DNA of 64,000 nucleotides. Source: Clostridia bacterium. Lineage in GTDB: Bacteria > Bacillota > Clostridia > Oscillospirales > SIG627. The stretch spans positions 1 to 64,000 of the forward strand of contig JAFUKG010000020.1 of assembly GCA_017467865.1 (NCBI GenBank). The letters run 5' to 3'. Position 1 is the stretch's first letter. Every line of letters begins with the position of its first letter. Of the stretch, positions 47,117 through 55,716 are shown one piece after another. A model generated the notes under the pieces. The model ran no database searches and was not told the DNA's origin. It was given only the letters and a program-made list of their open reading frames with translations. The translations under genes were made by a program, and so were the position numbers.

Positions 47117-47145
47117 TTGACAAAAGCCTTCTTTTAATATATAAT
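47117..47145 (+). promoter_or_regulatory. Promoter of galU
   Basis: TTGACA (47117-47122) and TATAAT (47140-47145) with a 17-bp spacer. Confidence 0.8.
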
Positions 47146-47188
47146 AATCCGAGATGGTTAAAATTTAACAAAATCATGGAGGGCTTTT

Positions 47189-48058
47189 ATGAAAGTAAGA
47201 AAAGCTGTCATTCCTGCAGCGGGGCTTGGAACGAGAATGCTCCCCGCAGCAAAAGCAGTACCTAAAGAAATGATGCCCATTGTTGACAAACCCGTCATGC
47301 AGTATCAGATAGAAGAAGCGGTAAATTCGGGCATAACCGATATACTTATTATAACAAACAGAGGTAAGGAGTCAATCGAGGACTACTTCGACTACTCTCC
47401 CGAATACGAACGCCACCTTGAAATGAAGGGTAAGACCGAGGAGCTTGAAAAGCTGCGCGCCATTGCAAATATGGCGAAGATTACCTTTTTAAGACAAAAA
47501 GAGGCAAAGGGACTTGGACACGCAGTCCTTCAGGCGAGAGAATTCGTAGGCAACGAGCCCTTCGCAGTCCTTTACGGTGACGACCTTATTGAAGCTGACT
47601 CCCCTACCACAAAGAGCCTTATCGAGCTTTACGAGCGCTTCGGCAAGGGTGTGGCAGGTGTCAAAGCGGTATCAAGACAGCAGATAACAAAGTACTGCTC
47701 ACTCAAGCTTGAAGAAATAGAAAAGGACGTTTTCTCCTGTACAGATATGATAGAAAAGCCCTCTCCCGACAAGATTATGTCACTTTACTCAATTTTGGGA
47801 AGAGTGGTGCTTCCCCCCGAGATATTCCCCATAATAGAAAACTTAAAGCCGGGTGCAGGCGGTGAAATTCAACTCACCGACGCTATGTGCGCCCTCGCCC
47901 GCGACAAGGGAATGATAGCCTACGCTTACCCCGGAACTCATCACGATATGGGCTCGAAGCTGGGACTTATCAAGGCTAATATTGCCTTTGGCATAAAGCA
48001 TGAAGAAATCGGCGAGGACTTGAAAAATTGGCTGAAAGAATTTACAAGAGGGCTGTAA
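47189..48058 (+). CDS. galU: UTP-glucose-1-phosphate uridylyltransferase
   Basis: A 289-residue protein with the GalU signature AVIPAAGLGTRMLPAAKAVP, KEMMPIVDKPVMQYQIEEAV, YGDDLIEAD, and GEIQLTDAMCAL near the C-terminus. It makes UDP-glucose for cell-envelope polymers. It has a consensus promoter and heads a run with dCMP deaminase, rimI and tsaD. AAAATCATGGAGGG supplies the RBS. Confidence 0.94.
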   Translation: MKVRKAVIPAAGLGTRMLPAAKAVPKEMMPIVDKPVMQYQIEEAVNSGITDILIITNRGKESIEDYFDYSPEYERHLEMKGKTEELEKLRAIANMAKITFLRQKEAKGLGHAVLQAREFVGNEPFAVLYGDDLIEADSPTTKSLIELYERFGKGVAGVKAVSRQQITKYCSLKLEEIEKDVFSCTDMIEKPSPDKIMSLYSILGRVVLPPEIFPIIENLKPGAGGEIQLTDAMCALARDKGMIAYAYPGTHHDMGSKLGLIKANIAFGIKHEEIGEDLKNWLKEFTRGL

Positions 48059-48079
48059 GGCTCTCGGAAAGAGGATATT

Positions 48080-48574
48080 ATGGCAACAATGCGTCCCGAT
48101 AAGGAAAACTACTATCTTGACATTGCGCAGACGGTAGCAAAGAGAGGAACCTGCATCAGACGGGTTTTCGGAGCTATTATAGTAAAGAATGACAGTATTA
48201 TTTCCACAGGCTACGCAGGTGCGCCCCGAGGCAGAAAAAACTGCTGTGACCTGCAGTTCTGCATGAGAGAAAAGCTTAACATCCCAAGAGGTGAGCGCTA
48301 CGAGCTTTGCCGTTCGGTTCACGCTGAGCAAAATGCCATTATCGCCGCAAGCCGTGAGGAGATGCTTGGCTCTACCCTTTATCTCGCTTGCATCGACTAT
48401 AAGACGGGAGAGCTTACCGAGGGAACAAGCCCTTGTCAGCTCTGCCGAAGAATGATTATAAACGCAGGGATAGATAAGGTTGTAGTGCGTGACACCGCCA
48501 CAGAATACCGCGTTATCAACGTCAGCGACTGGATAGAAAACGACGACTCTCTGTCGGGTCAGTTCGGATATTAA
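48080..48574 (+). CDS. dCMP deaminase-family protein
   Basis: A 164-residue protein. Zinc-site motifs HAEQNAIIAA (His and catalytic Glu) and SPCQLCRRMIINAGI (two Cys) define the cytidine/deoxycytidylate deaminase family. The insertion around YAGAPRGRKNCCDLQFCM with extra cysteines is typical of dCMP deaminase/ComEB. It converts dCMP to dUMP for dTMP synthesis. Its RBS is in the 21-bp gap after galU. Confidence 0.88.
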   Translation: MATMRPDKENYYLDIAQTVAKRGTCIRRVFGAIIVKNDSIISTGYAGAPRGRKNCCDLQFCMREKLNIPRGERYELCRSVHAEQNAIIAASREEMLGSTLYLACIDYKTGELTEGTSPCQLCRRMIINAGIDKVVVRDTATEYRVINVSDWIENDDSLSGQFGY

Positions 48575-49021
48575 ATGATAAAGGATTTTAATGCCGTACA
48601 TATCTCCCCTGCCGCCGAAATAGAAAGACTGTGCTTTTCCGACCCTTGGAGCGAGGGTGCCTTCGCCGACTCACTGAAGAGCGAATACGCTCATTTCAAG
48701 GTATGGGAGGAGGATAAGGTCTTAGGTTATATCGGCTTTTATGCAGTTGCAGGGGAAGGCAGTATTACAAACGTTGCAGTACACCCCGACGCACGGGGTA
48801 AGGGCATCGGGCTGGCTCTCGTAAAGGAAGTCATTGCACTTGGTGAAAAGCTTGCACTTGACTATATCACCCTTGAGGTCAGAGGATCCAACACGCCTGC
48901 ACGCACCCTTTATGAAAAATGCGGTTTTCGTGATATGGGAACAAGGCGTAACTTCTACACAAAGCCCCGTGAGGATGCCGTTATAATGAACTACTTTTTT
49001 GATAAGGACAGAGAAAATTGA
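48575..49021 (+). CDS. rimI: Ribosomal-protein-alanine N-acetyltransferase RimI-like
   Basis: A 148-residue GNAT protein. The acetyl-CoA loop is VAVHPDARGKGIGLALVKEV, the C-terminal part is VRGSNTPARTLYEKCGFRDM, and EIERLCFSDPWSEGAF at the N-terminus is typical of RimI. It starts directly after the dCMP deaminase stop and overlaps tsaD by 4 bp, the usual rimI-tsaD order. tsaB and tsaE, often in the same cluster, are absent. Confidence 0.88.
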   Translation: MIKDFNAVHISPAAEIERLCFSDPWSEGAFADSLKSEYAHFKVWEEDKVLGYIGFYAVAGEGSITNVAVHPDARGKGIGLALVKEVIALGEKLALDYITLEVRGSNTPARTLYEKCGFRDMGTRRNFYTKPREDAVIMNYFFDKDREN

Positions 49022-50028
49022 AAATACTTGCACTTGAGTCCTCCTGCGACGAAACGTCGGCAGCCATAGTTGAGGACGGCAGGAGGATACTTTCCTGCAA
49101 AATATTATCACAGATAGAAATGCACAAGCGCTTCGGCGGTGTAGTGCCCGAGATAGCCTCCCGTGCTCACACCGAAGCTGTAAGCACTCTTACCCGCGGT
49201 GCTCTTGAAGAAGCAAAGCTTAACGTAGAGGACGTGGACGCTATTGCGGTAACCTACCGCCCCGGACTTGTGGGAGCACTACTTGTAGGAGTAAACTTCG
49301 CAAAGGCTCTCGCCTATGCATCGGGTAAGCCTCTTATTGCAGTAAACCACATAAGAGGACACGTCGCGTCAAACTATCTTTGCCACCCCGACCTGAAGCC
49401 CCCTTTTCTTGCGCTTGTCATATCGGGAGGACATACCTCTCTTATGATGGTAAATTCCTACACGGGTTACGAGACCGTGGGAATAACAAGAGACGACGCG
49501 GCGGGAGAAGCCTTTGATAAAATCGCCCGAGTTATGGGTATAGGATATCCGGGCGGTGCCGAAATGGATGCTCTTGCCAAGGCGGGGAACAAGAAGGCAA
49601 TCCCCTTTCCCAGAGCCGTTGTCAAGGATGCACCCTATGACTTCTCTTATTCGGGTCTGAAAACGGCGGCGGTGAATTACCTTCACACCGCTTCACAAAA
49701 AGGAGAAGAGATAAACCGTGCCGACGTTGCCGCAAGCTTTACGGCGGCGGTATGCGACACCATCGAAAACCGACTCTCCCACGCTATCTCCGACTTCAAT
49801 CCCCCTGCCCTTGTGCTTGCAGGCGGAGTCAGCGCAAACTCTCACATAAGAGAAACGGTGAAAAAGCTTGCCGACAGCAAAAACATCCCTCTGTATCTGC
49901 CCCAGCTTTCCCTTTGCGGTGACAACGGAGCTATGATTGCCTCCCAAGGCTACTACGAAATTCTGTCGGGAAATACCTCGGATATTACCCTCAATGCAAA
50001 CCCCGTTAACGATAAATTCGTAAACTGA
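49018..50028 (+). CDS. tsaD: tRNA N6-threonylcarbamoyladenosine transferase TsaD
   Basis: A 336-residue protein from a TTG inside the rimI stop (TTGA). Signatures: LALESSCDETSAAIV, AVNHIRGHVASN (iron-binding His pair), VISGGHTSLM and VLAGGVSANSHIRE. It transfers the threonylcarbamoyl group to A37 of ANN-decoding tRNAs. It needs TsaB/TsaE, which must be encoded elsewhere. Confidence 0.94.
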   Translation: MKILALESSCDETSAAIVEDGRRILSCKILSQIEMHKRFGGVVPEIASRAHTEAVSTLTRGALEEAKLNVEDVDAIAVTYRPGLVGALLVGVNFAKALAYASGKPLIAVNHIRGHVASNYLCHPDLKPPFLALVISGGHTSLMMVNSYTGYETVGITRDDAAGEAFDKIARVMGIGYPGGAEMDALAKAGNKKAIPFPRAVVKDAPYDFSYSGLKTAAVNYLHTASQKGEEINRADVAASFTAAVCDTIENRLSHAISDFNPPALVLAGGVSANSHIRETVKKLADSKNIPLYLPQLSLCGDNGAMIASQGYYEILSGNTSDITLNANPVNDKFVN

Positions 50029-50052
50029 AAATGCAAGAAAATGCAAAAAGAG

Positions 50053-50159
50053 TTTTCCACAGATTGTGGAAAACTCACCACTGAAAACATTCAAAATAAG
50101 GGGTTTTGAGGTTTTAAAGGGCATTTTTCTGTGGAAAACCCTGTTGAAAATGTGCAAAA
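50053..50159. promoter_or_regulatory. Cluster of DnaA-box-like sites upstream of rex
   Basis: Matches to TTWTNCACA: TTTTCCACA (50053-50061, plus), TGTGGAAAA (50065-50073, minus), TGTGGAAAA (50130-50138, minus) and TGTGCAAAA (50151-50159, minus). TGTTGAAAA (50142-50150) has one mismatch. The first two also form a short palindrome. All lie in the 215-bp gene-free space between tsaD and rex. Confidence 0.5.
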
Positions 50160-50243
50160 CTCACTCATTTTTATACAATTTATTACAAATGCATTTCACG
50201 AAATTTCATAATTTTACCTTTTTATAAGGTAAGGAGTCAAAAA

Positions 50244-50876
50244 ATGAAGAACGAAAAGAAAATATCCACCCCCGTGCTCAGAAGGCTTCCCAAGTATTAC
50301 AGACATCTTGAAGAACTGTCGAGAAACGGAATTGAAAAAATATCTTCAAAGGACTTATCCAAGCTTATAAACGTCACTGCCTCTCAGATAAGGCAGGACT
50401 TGAACTGCTTCGGAGGCTTCGGTCAGCAGGGCTACGGCTACCACGTACAAACGCTACGTGACAACCTTGCCGAAATACTCGGCGTTACAAAGAGATACAC
50501 CGCCATTATAGTTGGTGTGGGACATCTGGGTCAGGCTCTTGCCAACCACACTACCCTACCCCGTTCGGGCGTTGACCTTATAGCTCTTTTCGACGTAAGC
50601 CCCGACGTTGTAGGAACCGAGGTTGCAGGACTTACTGTGAAAAATATTTCGGAGGTCAACCGCTTCTGCCTTGAAAATCACGTTGACGTAGCGGTGCTCA
50701 CTCTTCCCAAAAGCGAGGCGCTCCCCGTTGCAACAGTTCTTGCAAACGCAGGTGTCAAAGGCTTTTGGAACTTCACCAACACTGAGCTTTCCTTCTCCGG
50801 AATGAACGTCAGCGTTGAAAACGTCTATATGGGTGACAGCCTTATGAAGCTGTGCTACGACGTTCAAGATTCATAA
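50244..50876 (+). CDS. rex: Redox-sensing repressor Rex
   Basis: A 210-residue protein. The winged-helix N-terminus has VLRRLPKYYRHLEELSRNG, IEKISSKDLSKLINVTASQI and RQDLNCFGGFGQQGYGY. The NAD-binding Rossmann domain is TAIIVGVGHLGQALANH, and a C-terminal swap helix ends the protein. Rex senses the NADH/NAD+ ratio and represses fermentation genes in anaerobes. AAGGTAAGGAG precedes the start. Confidence 0.94.
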   Translation: MKNEKKISTPVLRRLPKYYRHLEELSRNGIEKISSKDLSKLINVTASQIRQDLNCFGGFGQQGYGYHVQTLRDNLAEILGVTKRYTAIIVGVGHLGQALANHTTLPRSGVDLIALFDVSPDVVGTEVAGLTVKNISEVNRFCLENHVDVAVLTLPKSEALPVATVLANAGVKGFWNFTNTELSFSGMNVSVENVYMGDSLMKLCYDVQDS

Positions 50877-50895
50877 GAGCCTAAGGCTCTTATGA
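50869..50895 (+). terminator. Palindrome overlapping the rex stop
   Basis: ATTCATAAGAGCC / GGCTCTTATGAAT (12-13 bp) with the stop codon in the left arm. No T run, so termination is uncertain. Confidence 0.45.
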
Positions 50896-51017
50896 ATGCA
50901 AAATGATGAATGATGAATTGTTGATAATTTCGGCTTTGCCGAAATTTACAATTGATTGTAATTTGCCTGAAGGTAAATTTACCTTAATTCTGCATTCTGC
51001 ACTCTGCATTCATCATT
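50892..51017. repeat. Complete heptamer-family element with inverted ends
   Basis: The left end GAATGCAAAATGATGAATG and the right end CTGCATTCATCATTC are inverted relatives. Inside are palindromes AATTTCGG CTTTG CCGAAATT (50926) and AATTTGCC TGAA GGTAAATT (50962). This is the clearest full-length copy of the family. Confidence 0.65.
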
Positions 51018-51044
51018 CCACTAAAAGCTCCCGCTTTTAGTGGT
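51018..51044 (-). terminator. Terminator overlapping the DUF6062 gene end
   Basis: CCACTAAAAGC / GCTTTTAGTGG with loop TCCC. Confidence 0.6.
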
Positions 51045-51708
51045 AAATACTCTTTATCGCCCGCTCTACTGCGTCCTTGGAATTTCCCCAGGGCTCGGAG
51101 TCATAGCGGTAGTCGAACTTCTTGCAGAACCACGAAACGTCTTCCTTAAGGGTTTTAAGATACTCGTTTTCAATATTGGATGCGGCAGTATAAAAGTCAC
51201 TTCTCTTTTTCTTGGATACAAAGAGAGATGCGGCCTTCAGCATTCTGGCGTAATGATGAATGCAGAAGTAGGGTGTCTTTTCAAACTTACGGCGGAATTC
51301 CTCGTCGGTCTCCCAAAGAATGACAGCGCACTCTATCATTTTTCCAAAGTTATTTTCTATTCTGTCACACACGTAACAGCTATCAGCGTGAGAGGAAAGA
51401 TAGTCGTTTGCAGATGTGAGCTTATCACGGAAAAGTCCGCCACCGCTTACTCCCTTTATCACCTCGTCAAGGTGGCTTTCAAGCATAAGGGCGAGGCTAA
51501 GACGGTTTTTCATAGTGAACATCTTCTCGTAGTGCTCACGGCAAAAACCCTTCTTGTTAGTTTCAATTCTTATGTCGGGCTCCATCATGGAAGCACCGAG
51601 AATTATATCAAGCTCGTTGTCCTCAAGAGTTTTATACATTCTGCAAAAGGGACAGCCATCGGACACGTTAAAGGCATCGTTGACAGGAATAGTATATATT
51701 TTTTCCAT
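51037..51708 (-). CDS. DUF6062-like cysteine-rich protein
   Basis: The 223-residue product starts at the ATG at 51708 (MEKIYTIPVNDAF); an in-frame start further up lacks an RBS. Paired cysteines: CPFCRMY near residue 20, GFCREHYEKM, CYVCDRIE and YFCIHHYARM. These two CxxC...CxxH-type modules look like metal-binding sites and match the DUF6062 pattern of Clostridia. The role is unknown. Single gene with its own promoter, divergent from the DNA glycosylase. Confidence 0.75.
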   Translation of the reverse strand: MEKIYTIPVNDAFNVSDGCPFCRMYKTLEDNELDIILGASMMEPDIRIETNKKGFCREHYEKMFTMKNRLSLALMLESHLDEVIKGVSGGGLFRDKLTSANDYLSSHADSCYVCDRIENNFGKMIECAVILWETDEEFRRKFEKTPYFCIHHYARMLKAASLFVSKKKRSDFYTAASNIENEYLKTLKEDVSWFCKKFDYRYDSEPWGNSKDAVERAIKSIYH

Positions 51709-51740
51709 AATTTTTTCCTTCCGTTCAAAATCTTTATTTG

Positions 51741-51769
51741 ATTTTATCATATTTTTGGAGTTTAATCAA
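51741..51769 (-). promoter_or_regulatory. Promoter of the DUF6062 gene
   Basis: The minus-strand -35 TTGATT (51764-51769) and -10 TAAAAT (51741-51746) have a 17-bp spacer. Confidence 0.6.
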
Positions 51770-51780
51770 TAGTAAAGCTT

Positions 51781-52623
51781 ATGATAACCTTAAAAACCGA
51801 AATAAAGCAAAAAATAAAAATCCACGAAAACGACCTCTTCTCCCCCGTCAAAACCTTTGACTGCGGGCAGGCTTTCCGCTTTGAAGAAAAAGAGGACTTT
51901 ATAGAGGGTGTTATAAATAAAACACTTCTCCGCATACCCAAGGCTGACACCAAAGGATATATAGAATACTTTTCGGACAAAAACTGTGACGCCTTTTTCG
52001 ACCCCCTTCACTCCTACACCGAAATGACAGAAGGCTTTCTCGCACCCTTTTCGGGAAAAGAGAGAGAAAAGCTTGAAGAGGCGCTTGAAAGAGGATTCGG
52101 CATCAGAATACTGAAACAAGACTTCAAGGAAGCACTTTTCTCCTTTATCATTTCGCAAAACAACAATATCCCAAGAATAAAGAAAAACGTGGCATCCATA
52201 TCCGAAAAATTCGGTGAGCCCTTTGAATACGAGGGCAACACCTACTATGCATTCCCCTCTCCCGAAGCGCTCCTATGGGCGGGCGAGACTGGGCTGAACG
52301 AATGTAAGCTCGGTTTCAGGACAAAATACATACTTGACGCGGCAAAGAAGCTCCATAGCGGAGAAATTGACGAAGATGAGCTGAACTCTCTTGACGTTGA
52401 CTCAGCCCGTGAAAAGCTGAAAACAGTTAAGGGTATCGGTGACAAGGTTGCCGCCTGCACACTTCTCTACGGTATGGGAAGGCTTGAGTGCGTACCCGTT
52501 GACGTATGGATGAAAAAAATCTTTGACAAGTATTTTGACTCTGTGCCCCACCTTGGTGAATTCGGCGGAGTAGCGCAACAGTATTTATTTTATAATGAAA
52601 GATACATTGTCAGCAAAATGTAG
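51781..52623 (+). CDS. 8-oxoguanine DNA glycosylase/AP lyase
   Basis: A 280-residue protein. The N-terminal OGG-type domain has FDCGQAFRFEEKEDFIEGVI. The HhH-GPD core has ALFSFIISQNNNIPRIKKNV, then LKTVKGIGDKVAACTLLYG with the catalytic Lys, and RLECVPVDVWMKKIF with the catalytic Asp. It removes oxidised guanine and nicks the strand. OGG1-type enzymes are common in Clostridia in place of Fpg. The RBS is weak. Confidence 0.9.
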   Translation: MITLKTEIKQKIKIHENDLFSPVKTFDCGQAFRFEEKEDFIEGVINKTLLRIPKADTKGYIEYFSDKNCDAFFDPLHSYTEMTEGFLAPFSGKEREKLEEALERGFGIRILKQDFKEALFSFIISQNNNIPRIKKNVASISEKFGEPFEYEGNTYYAFPSPEALLWAGETGLNECKLGFRTKYILDAAKKLHSGEIDEDELNSLDVDSAREKLKTVKGIGDKVAACTLLYGMGRLECVPVDVWMKKIFDKYFDSVPHLGEFGGVAQQYLFYNERYIVSKM

Positions 52624-52803
52624 AGTGTAGAATGTAGAGTGCTGAATTGTGGCTGATTTTGGCTTAAGCCAAAATCTTCGATTTAATTCTATTTTTACCT
52701 TGTTATAAAGCTTATTTTCGCTTTTAGCGAATACAATCAATTTAATTTCACTTTAGTGAAATTTACCTTAATTCTGCATTATGCATTCTGCATTCTGCAT
52801 TTG
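52624..52803. repeat. Long heptamer-family element
   Basis: GTGTAGAATGTAGAGTGCTG at the left and TTCTGCATTATGCATTCTGC at the right. Three palindromes lie between: GATTTTGGC TTAA GCCAAAATC (52656), TTCGCT TTT AGCGAA (52717) and AATTTCACT TTA GTGAAATT (52744). Confidence 0.6.
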
Positions 52804-52818
52804 ACAAAGGAGAAATTT

Positions 52819-53541
52819 ATGAAAGACAAAATAACCATTGCCTACCGCTGTCCCGATTGCGGAGTAGCTATGATTGGCGAAATAAATATATTCGCTCTTA
52901 TGTCGGGAGAGACAAATCTCAGGTGCAGCTGCGGTGAGTCGGTAATGACGGTAAACTATCTGAAGTCAAGAGACACCGTCAGCCTTAACGTGCCCTGCGT
53001 TGCCTGTCCAACCTCTCACCCCTATCAGATATCGGCGTCTACCTTCCGTAATAGTGAGCTCTTTGTTCTTCAATGCTCGGCGACGGGGCTTGACGTCTGC
53101 TTCATAGGTGACAAGGCGAGAGTTATAAAGGCGGTGGACGACAACACCATAGAGCTTCAGAAGCTTATGGAGTTTGCCGACAACGACAGCTTTGAAGAAG
53201 AGGACTTTGACCTCTTCCATAACTTTGAAGAGCATGAGCATCACCACGACTGCGACTGTGAGGAGTGCCACTCTAACAGCGATAACCCTCACAACAGTGA
53301 AAACGATGAATACGAGTACGCCGATGCGGTTGTTACAAGTCAGATGCTCTTTATAATAAAGGAGCTTCACGACACTGGTAAAATAAAGTGTAATTGTGCA
53401 GAGAGCGACTTTATGATAGACGTGGGCTTTGATACCATTGAGGTTTCCTGCGATAAATGTCAGGCGAGACGTCTGCTTCGTTCACGCACCGACGCCGACA
53501 TTATAGCCCTTGCAGAGCTTGACGAGCTCATACTTGAATAA
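52819..53541 (+). CDS. Zinc-ribbon protein with His/Asp-rich linker
   Basis: The 240-residue product starts at the ATG at 52819 after AAAGGAG; an earlier in-frame start lies in the repeat and is rejected. N-terminal knuckles YRCPDCGVAM and LRCSCGES form a zinc ribbon. A middle domain has VPCVACPTSHPYQISASTF, then an acidic/His stretch EEHEHHHDCDCEECHSNSD, and a last domain has KIKCNCAESDFMID and VSCDKCQARRLL. It probably binds several metal ions. It lies 11 bp upstream of signal peptidase in the same operon. Function unknown. Confidence 0.75.
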   Translation: MKDKITIAYRCPDCGVAMIGEINIFALMSGETNLRCSCGESVMTVNYLKSRDTVSLNVPCVACPTSHPYQISASTFRNSELFVLQCSATGLDVCFIGDKARVIKAVDDNTIELQKLMEFADNDSFEEEDFDLFHNFEEHEHHHDCDCEECHSNSDNPHNSENDEYEYADAVVTSQMLFIIKELHDTGKIKCNCAESDFMIDVGFDTIEVSCDKCQARRLLRSRTDADIIALAELDELILE

Positions 53542-53552
53542 CGAGGTTAGTT

Positions 53553-54104
53553 ATGAAAAAGTCGATTTTAAAAGAAATATATGAATGGATAGAGACCTTT
53601 CTTGTTGCACTCCTTGCGGTAATACTTGTTTTCACCTTTGTGATGAAGTTCGTTACCGTGTCGGGAGACAGTATGAGGGAAACCTTCCACAACGGTGACA
53701 GACTTCTCATTTCAAGCCTTAACTACACTCCCGAAAGAGGAGACGTTGTAGTAGTAGACGTGACCCACAATCTTGATGAGCTGGGCTACGTTTCAAAGGG
53801 TGCTCCTTATATAAAGAGAGTCATTGCTACCGAAGGTGAAACTGTAAACATAGACGCCGTGAATTGGCGTGTTTACGTTGACGGGGTAGCCCTTGACGAG
53901 CCCTACGTGTTCCATCTTAACGCCGAAAATATGCGCCGTGGCGATATAGAGTACCCCTACACCGTGCCAGAGGGTCACGTCTTCGTTATGGGAGACAACA
54001 GGAACGGCTCCTCTGACAGCCGTATGATAGGCGCAATAGACGAAAGATATATTTTGGGTAAGGTCTTTTTCAGACTTCTTCCCAACACCGGAGTGATAAA
54101 ATAA
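53553..54104 (+). CDS. Signal peptidase I
   Basis: A 183-residue protein. A single N-terminal membrane helix (FLVALLAVILVFTFVMKFV) is followed by the catalytic Ser in TVSGDSMRETF, the Lys in YIKRVIATEGETV, and VMGDNRNGSSDSRMIG. It removes signal peptides outside the membrane, serving the many exported proteins seen here. It overlaps the rbgA-type gene by 1 bp. Confidence 0.93.
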   Translation: MKKSILKEIYEWIETFLVALLAVILVFTFVMKFVTVSGDSMRETFHNGDRLLISSLNYTPERGDVVVVDVTHNLDELGYVSKGAPYIKRVIATEGETVNIDAVNWRVYVDGVALDEPYVFHLNAENMRRGDIEYPYTVPEGHVFVMGDNRNGSSDSRMIGAIDERYILGKVFFRLLPNTGVIK

Positions 54105-54958
54105 TGCCGACAGATATAATACAATGGTTTCCGGGGCATATGGCGAAAACCAAGAGGCTGATACGTGAGTCGCTGAACGAGGTTGACGTTGTAATCGAGC
54201 TTCTTGATGCCAGAATCCCGAAGAGCAGTAAAAACCCCGACCTTGAAGAGCTGGTGTCATCAAAGCCCGTTATAACTCTTCTCAACAAAGCATCCCTTGC
54301 CGACCCGAATGCCTCTGCCCTTTACAAGAAAAGATATGAAGAAAAAGGGAAAAAGCTCATTATTACCGACTGCGTTTCGGGAAAAGGTCTTGACGAGCTT
54401 GAAGAGGAAGTAAAGAACGTACTAAAGGACAAAATTGAGCGCTATAAGGAAAAGGGCATGACAGGCAGAACCGTGAAAGCCATGGTGCTTGGCATCCCCA
54501 ACGTTGGAAAATCCTCTCTTATAAACAAATTGACCGGCGCCAAAAAGGCAAACGTAGAAAACCGTCCGGGAGTAACTCTCACAAAGCAATGGGTGAAAAC
54601 CGGTATCGGACTTGACCTCCTTGATATGCCGGGAGTTCTCTGGCCAAAATTCGACGACAGAATTGTGGGAGAAAACCTTGCTATTACGGGAGCCATAAAG
54701 GACACCGTTCTACAAAAGGACGAGGTTGCAATGGTGCTTTGCTTGAAGCTTAAAAAACGCTATCCCGACCTTCTCTGCTCTCGCTATGACCTTGAAAAAA
54801 GCGAGATTGAAGACCTTGACGGTTACGATATATTCGAGCTTATAGGAAGGAAAAGAGGGCTTCTCATAAAGGGCGGAGAGGTAAACTTTGACAGATGCGC
54901 CACAATGCTCCTTGACGAATTCAGACGGGGCGTTATAGGGAAAATTACTCTTGAATGA
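54104..54958 (+). CDS. rbgA: Ribosome biogenesis GTPase RbgA/YlqF
   Basis: A 284-residue circularly permuted GTPase: the G4 motif LLNKASLAD comes before G1 LGIPNVGKSSLINKL, then G3 LDMPGVLWP. The opening IQWFPGHMAKTKRLIRESL is the family hallmark. It drives late 50S assembly. It is tightly coupled to signal peptidase upstream, with rnhB downstream as in many Firmicutes. Confidence 0.93.
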   Translation: MPTDIIQWFPGHMAKTKRLIRESLNEVDVVIELLDARIPKSSKNPDLEELVSSKPVITLLNKASLADPNASALYKKRYEEKGKKLIITDCVSGKGLDELEEEVKNVLKDKIERYKEKGMTGRTVKAMVLGIPNVGKSSLINKLTGAKKANVENRPGVTLTKQWVKTGIGLDLLDMPGVLWPKFDDRIVGENLAITGAIKDTVLQKDEVAMVLCLKLKKRYPDLLCSRYDLEKSEIEDLDGYDIFELIGRKRGLLIKGGEVNFDRCATMLLDEFRRGVIGKITLE

Positions 54959-54977
54959 GACGTTTCGTCTCATTCAA
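54950..54977 (+). terminator. Palindrome overlapping the rbgA stop
   Basis: CTTGAATGAGACG / CGTCTCATTCAAG with loop TTT (near-perfect). No T run, like the one at the rex stop. Confidence 0.45.
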
Positions 54978-54979
54978 GA

Positions 54980-55112
54980 AATTCTGAATGCAAAATTAAG
55001 AATGATGAATTAAGGAAAATTTTGCTTACAGCAAAATTATAATTAAAGTAAATTTGCCTAAAAGGCAAATTGTCAATAATTCTGCATTATGCATTCTGCA
55101 TTCTGCATTAAA
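54980..55112. repeat. Heptamer-family element
   Basis: TGAATGCAAAATTAAGAATG at left and TTATGCATTCTGCATTCTGC at right, with palindromes AATTTTGC TTACA GCAAAATT (55017) and AATTTGCC TAAAA GGCAAATT (55050). Confidence 0.6.
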
Positions 55113-55122
55113 AAGGTGAACT

Positions 55123-55716
55123 ATGGATTTCAAATTATTTGACGAGCTTTCCTCGGGCTTTGACGTTGTTGCAGGTATTGACGAGGCGGGGCGGGGACCT
55201 TTGGCAGGGCCCGTTGTTGCCGCTGCGGTAATCCTCCCGAGGGGGCTTATAATTGAAGGGCTCAATGACTCCAAAAAACTCAGTGAGAAAAAGCGTGAAG
55301 CGCTTTTCGAGGTAATCAACGAAAAGGCTGCGGCTTATTCTATCGCCCAGGCTTCACACGAGGAAATAGACGAATACAATATACTCGGTGCTACAATGCT
55401 TGCCATGAGGAGGGCGGCAGATGGGCTCCGGATAAAGCCAGACCTGCTTCTCATTGACGGAAATCGGGCAACGGGCTTTGACACCCCTGTGAAAACCGTC
55501 ATAAAGGGTGATGCTCTCATCCCTTCCATTTCGGCGGCGTCCATTCTCGCCAAGGTGACACGAGACAGAATATGCCTTGAAATGGATGCTCTTTACCCCG
55601 AATACGGATTTAAGATACATAAGGGCTATCCCACCAAATTCCACCGTGAAAAGGTAGTGGAGTTGGGACCCTGCCCCGAGCACCGAAGAAGCTTTTTAAA
55701 GAAGATTTTAAAATAA
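55123..55716 (+). CDS. rnhB: Ribonuclease HII
   Basis: A 197-residue protein. Catalytic acids are in [20 protein letters not shown] and [25 protein letters not shown] and a closing HRRSFLKK complete the type 2 RNase H pattern. It removes RNA from RNA-DNA hybrids and misincorporated ribonucleotides. It overlaps yraN by 1 bp. Confidence 0.94.
   Translation: MDFKLFDELSSGFDVVAGIDEAGRGPLAGPVVAAAVILPRGLIIEGLNDSKKLSEKKREALFEVINEKAAAYSIAQASHEEIDEYNILGATMLAMRRAADGLRIKPDLLLIDGNRATGFDTPVKTVIKGDALIPSISAASILAKVTRDRICLEMDALYPEYGFKIHKGYPTKFHREKVVELGPCPEHRRSFLKKILK

Noticed and set aside
47843-48601. 252-codon frame antisense to galU and the dCMP deaminase
   Set aside because: It spans two real genes and the gap between them on the other strand, with no RBS or recognisable motif.
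50160-50243. Rex autoregulatory operator
   Set aside because: TTTCACGAAATTTCATAA near 50191 is only a loose half-match to the TTGTTAA-TTAACAA operator; not enough to call.
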